From assembly GCF_030209755.1 (NCBI RefSeq), contig NZ_JARVRH010000010.1, forward strand, positions 1 through 64,000: a stretch of 64,000 bases of DNA. The letters run 5' to 3'. The notes under the pieces are model-generated. The model searched no databases, was not told the origin of the DNA, and saw only the letters and a list, made by a program, of their open reading frames with translations. The stretch's first letter is position 1. Every line of letters starts with the position of its first letter. Shown here piece after piece: positions 63,604 through 64,000 of the stretch. Origin of the DNA: Arthrobacter sp. efr-133-TYG-118 (GTDB lineage Bacteria; Actinomycetota; Actinomycetes; Actinomycetales; Micrococcaceae). The position numbers and the translations under genes were made by a program.

Positions 63604-64000
63604 ATGAGCAGCAACAGTTCGAGGCGGCGAGAGATTACCGTTGCCGACGTCGCGAAAGCGGCACAGGTGTCCAAAGCCCAGGCCGCGCGGGCCCTGGGAA
63701 ATTACGGGGCGGTGAGCGAAGAAGTGCGGGGGCGCGTTCTTGCGGCGGCGGAGGAGCTTTCCTATCGGCCCAACGAGCTGGCGCGCAGCATGAACACGGG
63801 GAAATCCAACACGATCGGGGTCGTCGTGGGCGACATCGAAAACCCGCACTTCGGACTGGCGACGAGGGGCATTACGGACACTGCCAAAAAGAGCGGCTAC
63901 AACGTCATCCTGATCAACACCGACGAGGAAGTCAGTGCAGAGATCGAGGCGGTCCGCGTCTTGCTCGACAAGCGGGTGGACGGACTGATCGTCGCCCCTG
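63604..64000 (+). CDS. LacI-family regulator, cut by the window end
   Basis: Starts at ATG 63604 with AAAGG upstream and is open to the window edge (132 codons seen). The N-terminal HTH ITVADVAKAAQVSKAQAARAL is followed by the hinge YRPNELARSMNTGKSNTIGV and the first part of the effector-binding domain (VVVGDIENPHFGLATRG, LLDKRVDGLIVAP). The HTH has AQAA where many members have TTVS. It is divergent from the ABC operon and probably represses it through the twin operators. Confidence 0.93.
   Translation, partial: MSSNSSRRREITVADVAKAAQVSKAQAARALGNYGAVSEEVRGRVLAAAEELSYRPNELARSMNTGKSNTIGVVVGDIENPHFGLATRGITDTAKKSGYNVILINTDEEVSAEIEAVRVLLDKRVDGLIVAP

Noticed and set aside
1-64000. CRISPR arrays, insertion sequences, prophage, rRNA
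   Set aside because: No regularly spaced repeats, transposase, integrase, phage structural genes or rRNA were seen.

Overview
The window is high-GC, densely packed chromosomal DNA from an actinobacterium, most likely a member of the Micrococcaceae (Arthrobacter, Paenarthrobacter or Pseudarthrobacter). The main signs are a complete Pup-proteasome locus, the mycothiol gene mshC, a natural PafB-PafC fusion (known from Arthrobacter), many GTG/TTG starts and several Micrococcaceae-type small proteins. I see no phage, insertion sequence, CRISPR array or rRNA, and one tRNA.

1-13 kb: the tail of a probable circularly permuted ATP-grasp protein runs into an alpha-E protein and a transglutaminase. Next come an unusual zinc-ribbon SDR protein and the divergent glycogen genes glgC and glgA. 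An acyl-CoA oxidase-like gene with its TetR regulator is divergent from a thiolase-FabG4-MaoC operon, with a clear operator between them. 13-24 kb: tRNA-Leu(GAG), an M20 peptidase, an acyl-CoA dehydrogenase, small conserved proteins, an aldo-keto reductase, uppP, mshC, PAC2, a HAD hydrolase, a site-2 protease and trmI.

24-39 kb: the Pup-proteasome system, all on the + strand: mpa, dop, pup, prcB, prcA and pafA. Pup is tagged to proteins by PafA, Dop deamidates Pup and removes it, Mpa unfolds tagged substrates, and PrcA/PrcB degrade them. Two FKBP isomerases, the fused PafBC DNA-damage regulator, tatA-tatC and a HelY-like helicase follow. This order matches the Mycobacterium tuberculosis chromosome.

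39-44 kb: a YtcJ-like amidohydrolase, a 438-bp gap rich in inverted repeats, a polyprenol-phosphate mannosyltransferase, a YegP-like protein, two small proteins and a Ser/Thr kinase.

44.5-54.4 kb: one long minus-strand sugar-acid operon led by a LacI regulator. It encodes a 2-hydroxyacid dehydrogenase, a ManD-type dehydratase, a fructuronate-reductase-like enzyme, an idonate/gulonate-type alcohol dehydrogenase, an MFS transporter, KDPG aldolase, KDG kinase and a DUF4862 protein. Together these can bring an aldonate such as L-gulonate or L-idonate through fructuronate, mannonate, KDG and KDPG to pyruvate and glyceraldehyde 3-phosphate.

54.6-64 kb: a secreted gamma-glutamyltransferase, a standalone LigD-type polymerase domain, a second YegP-like protein and a small hypothetical. 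The last region is an amino-acid-type ABC importer with a Gfo/Idh/MocA dehydrogenase and a DadA-like oxidase, divergent from a second LacI gene cut by the window edge. Two near-palindromic operators lie between them.
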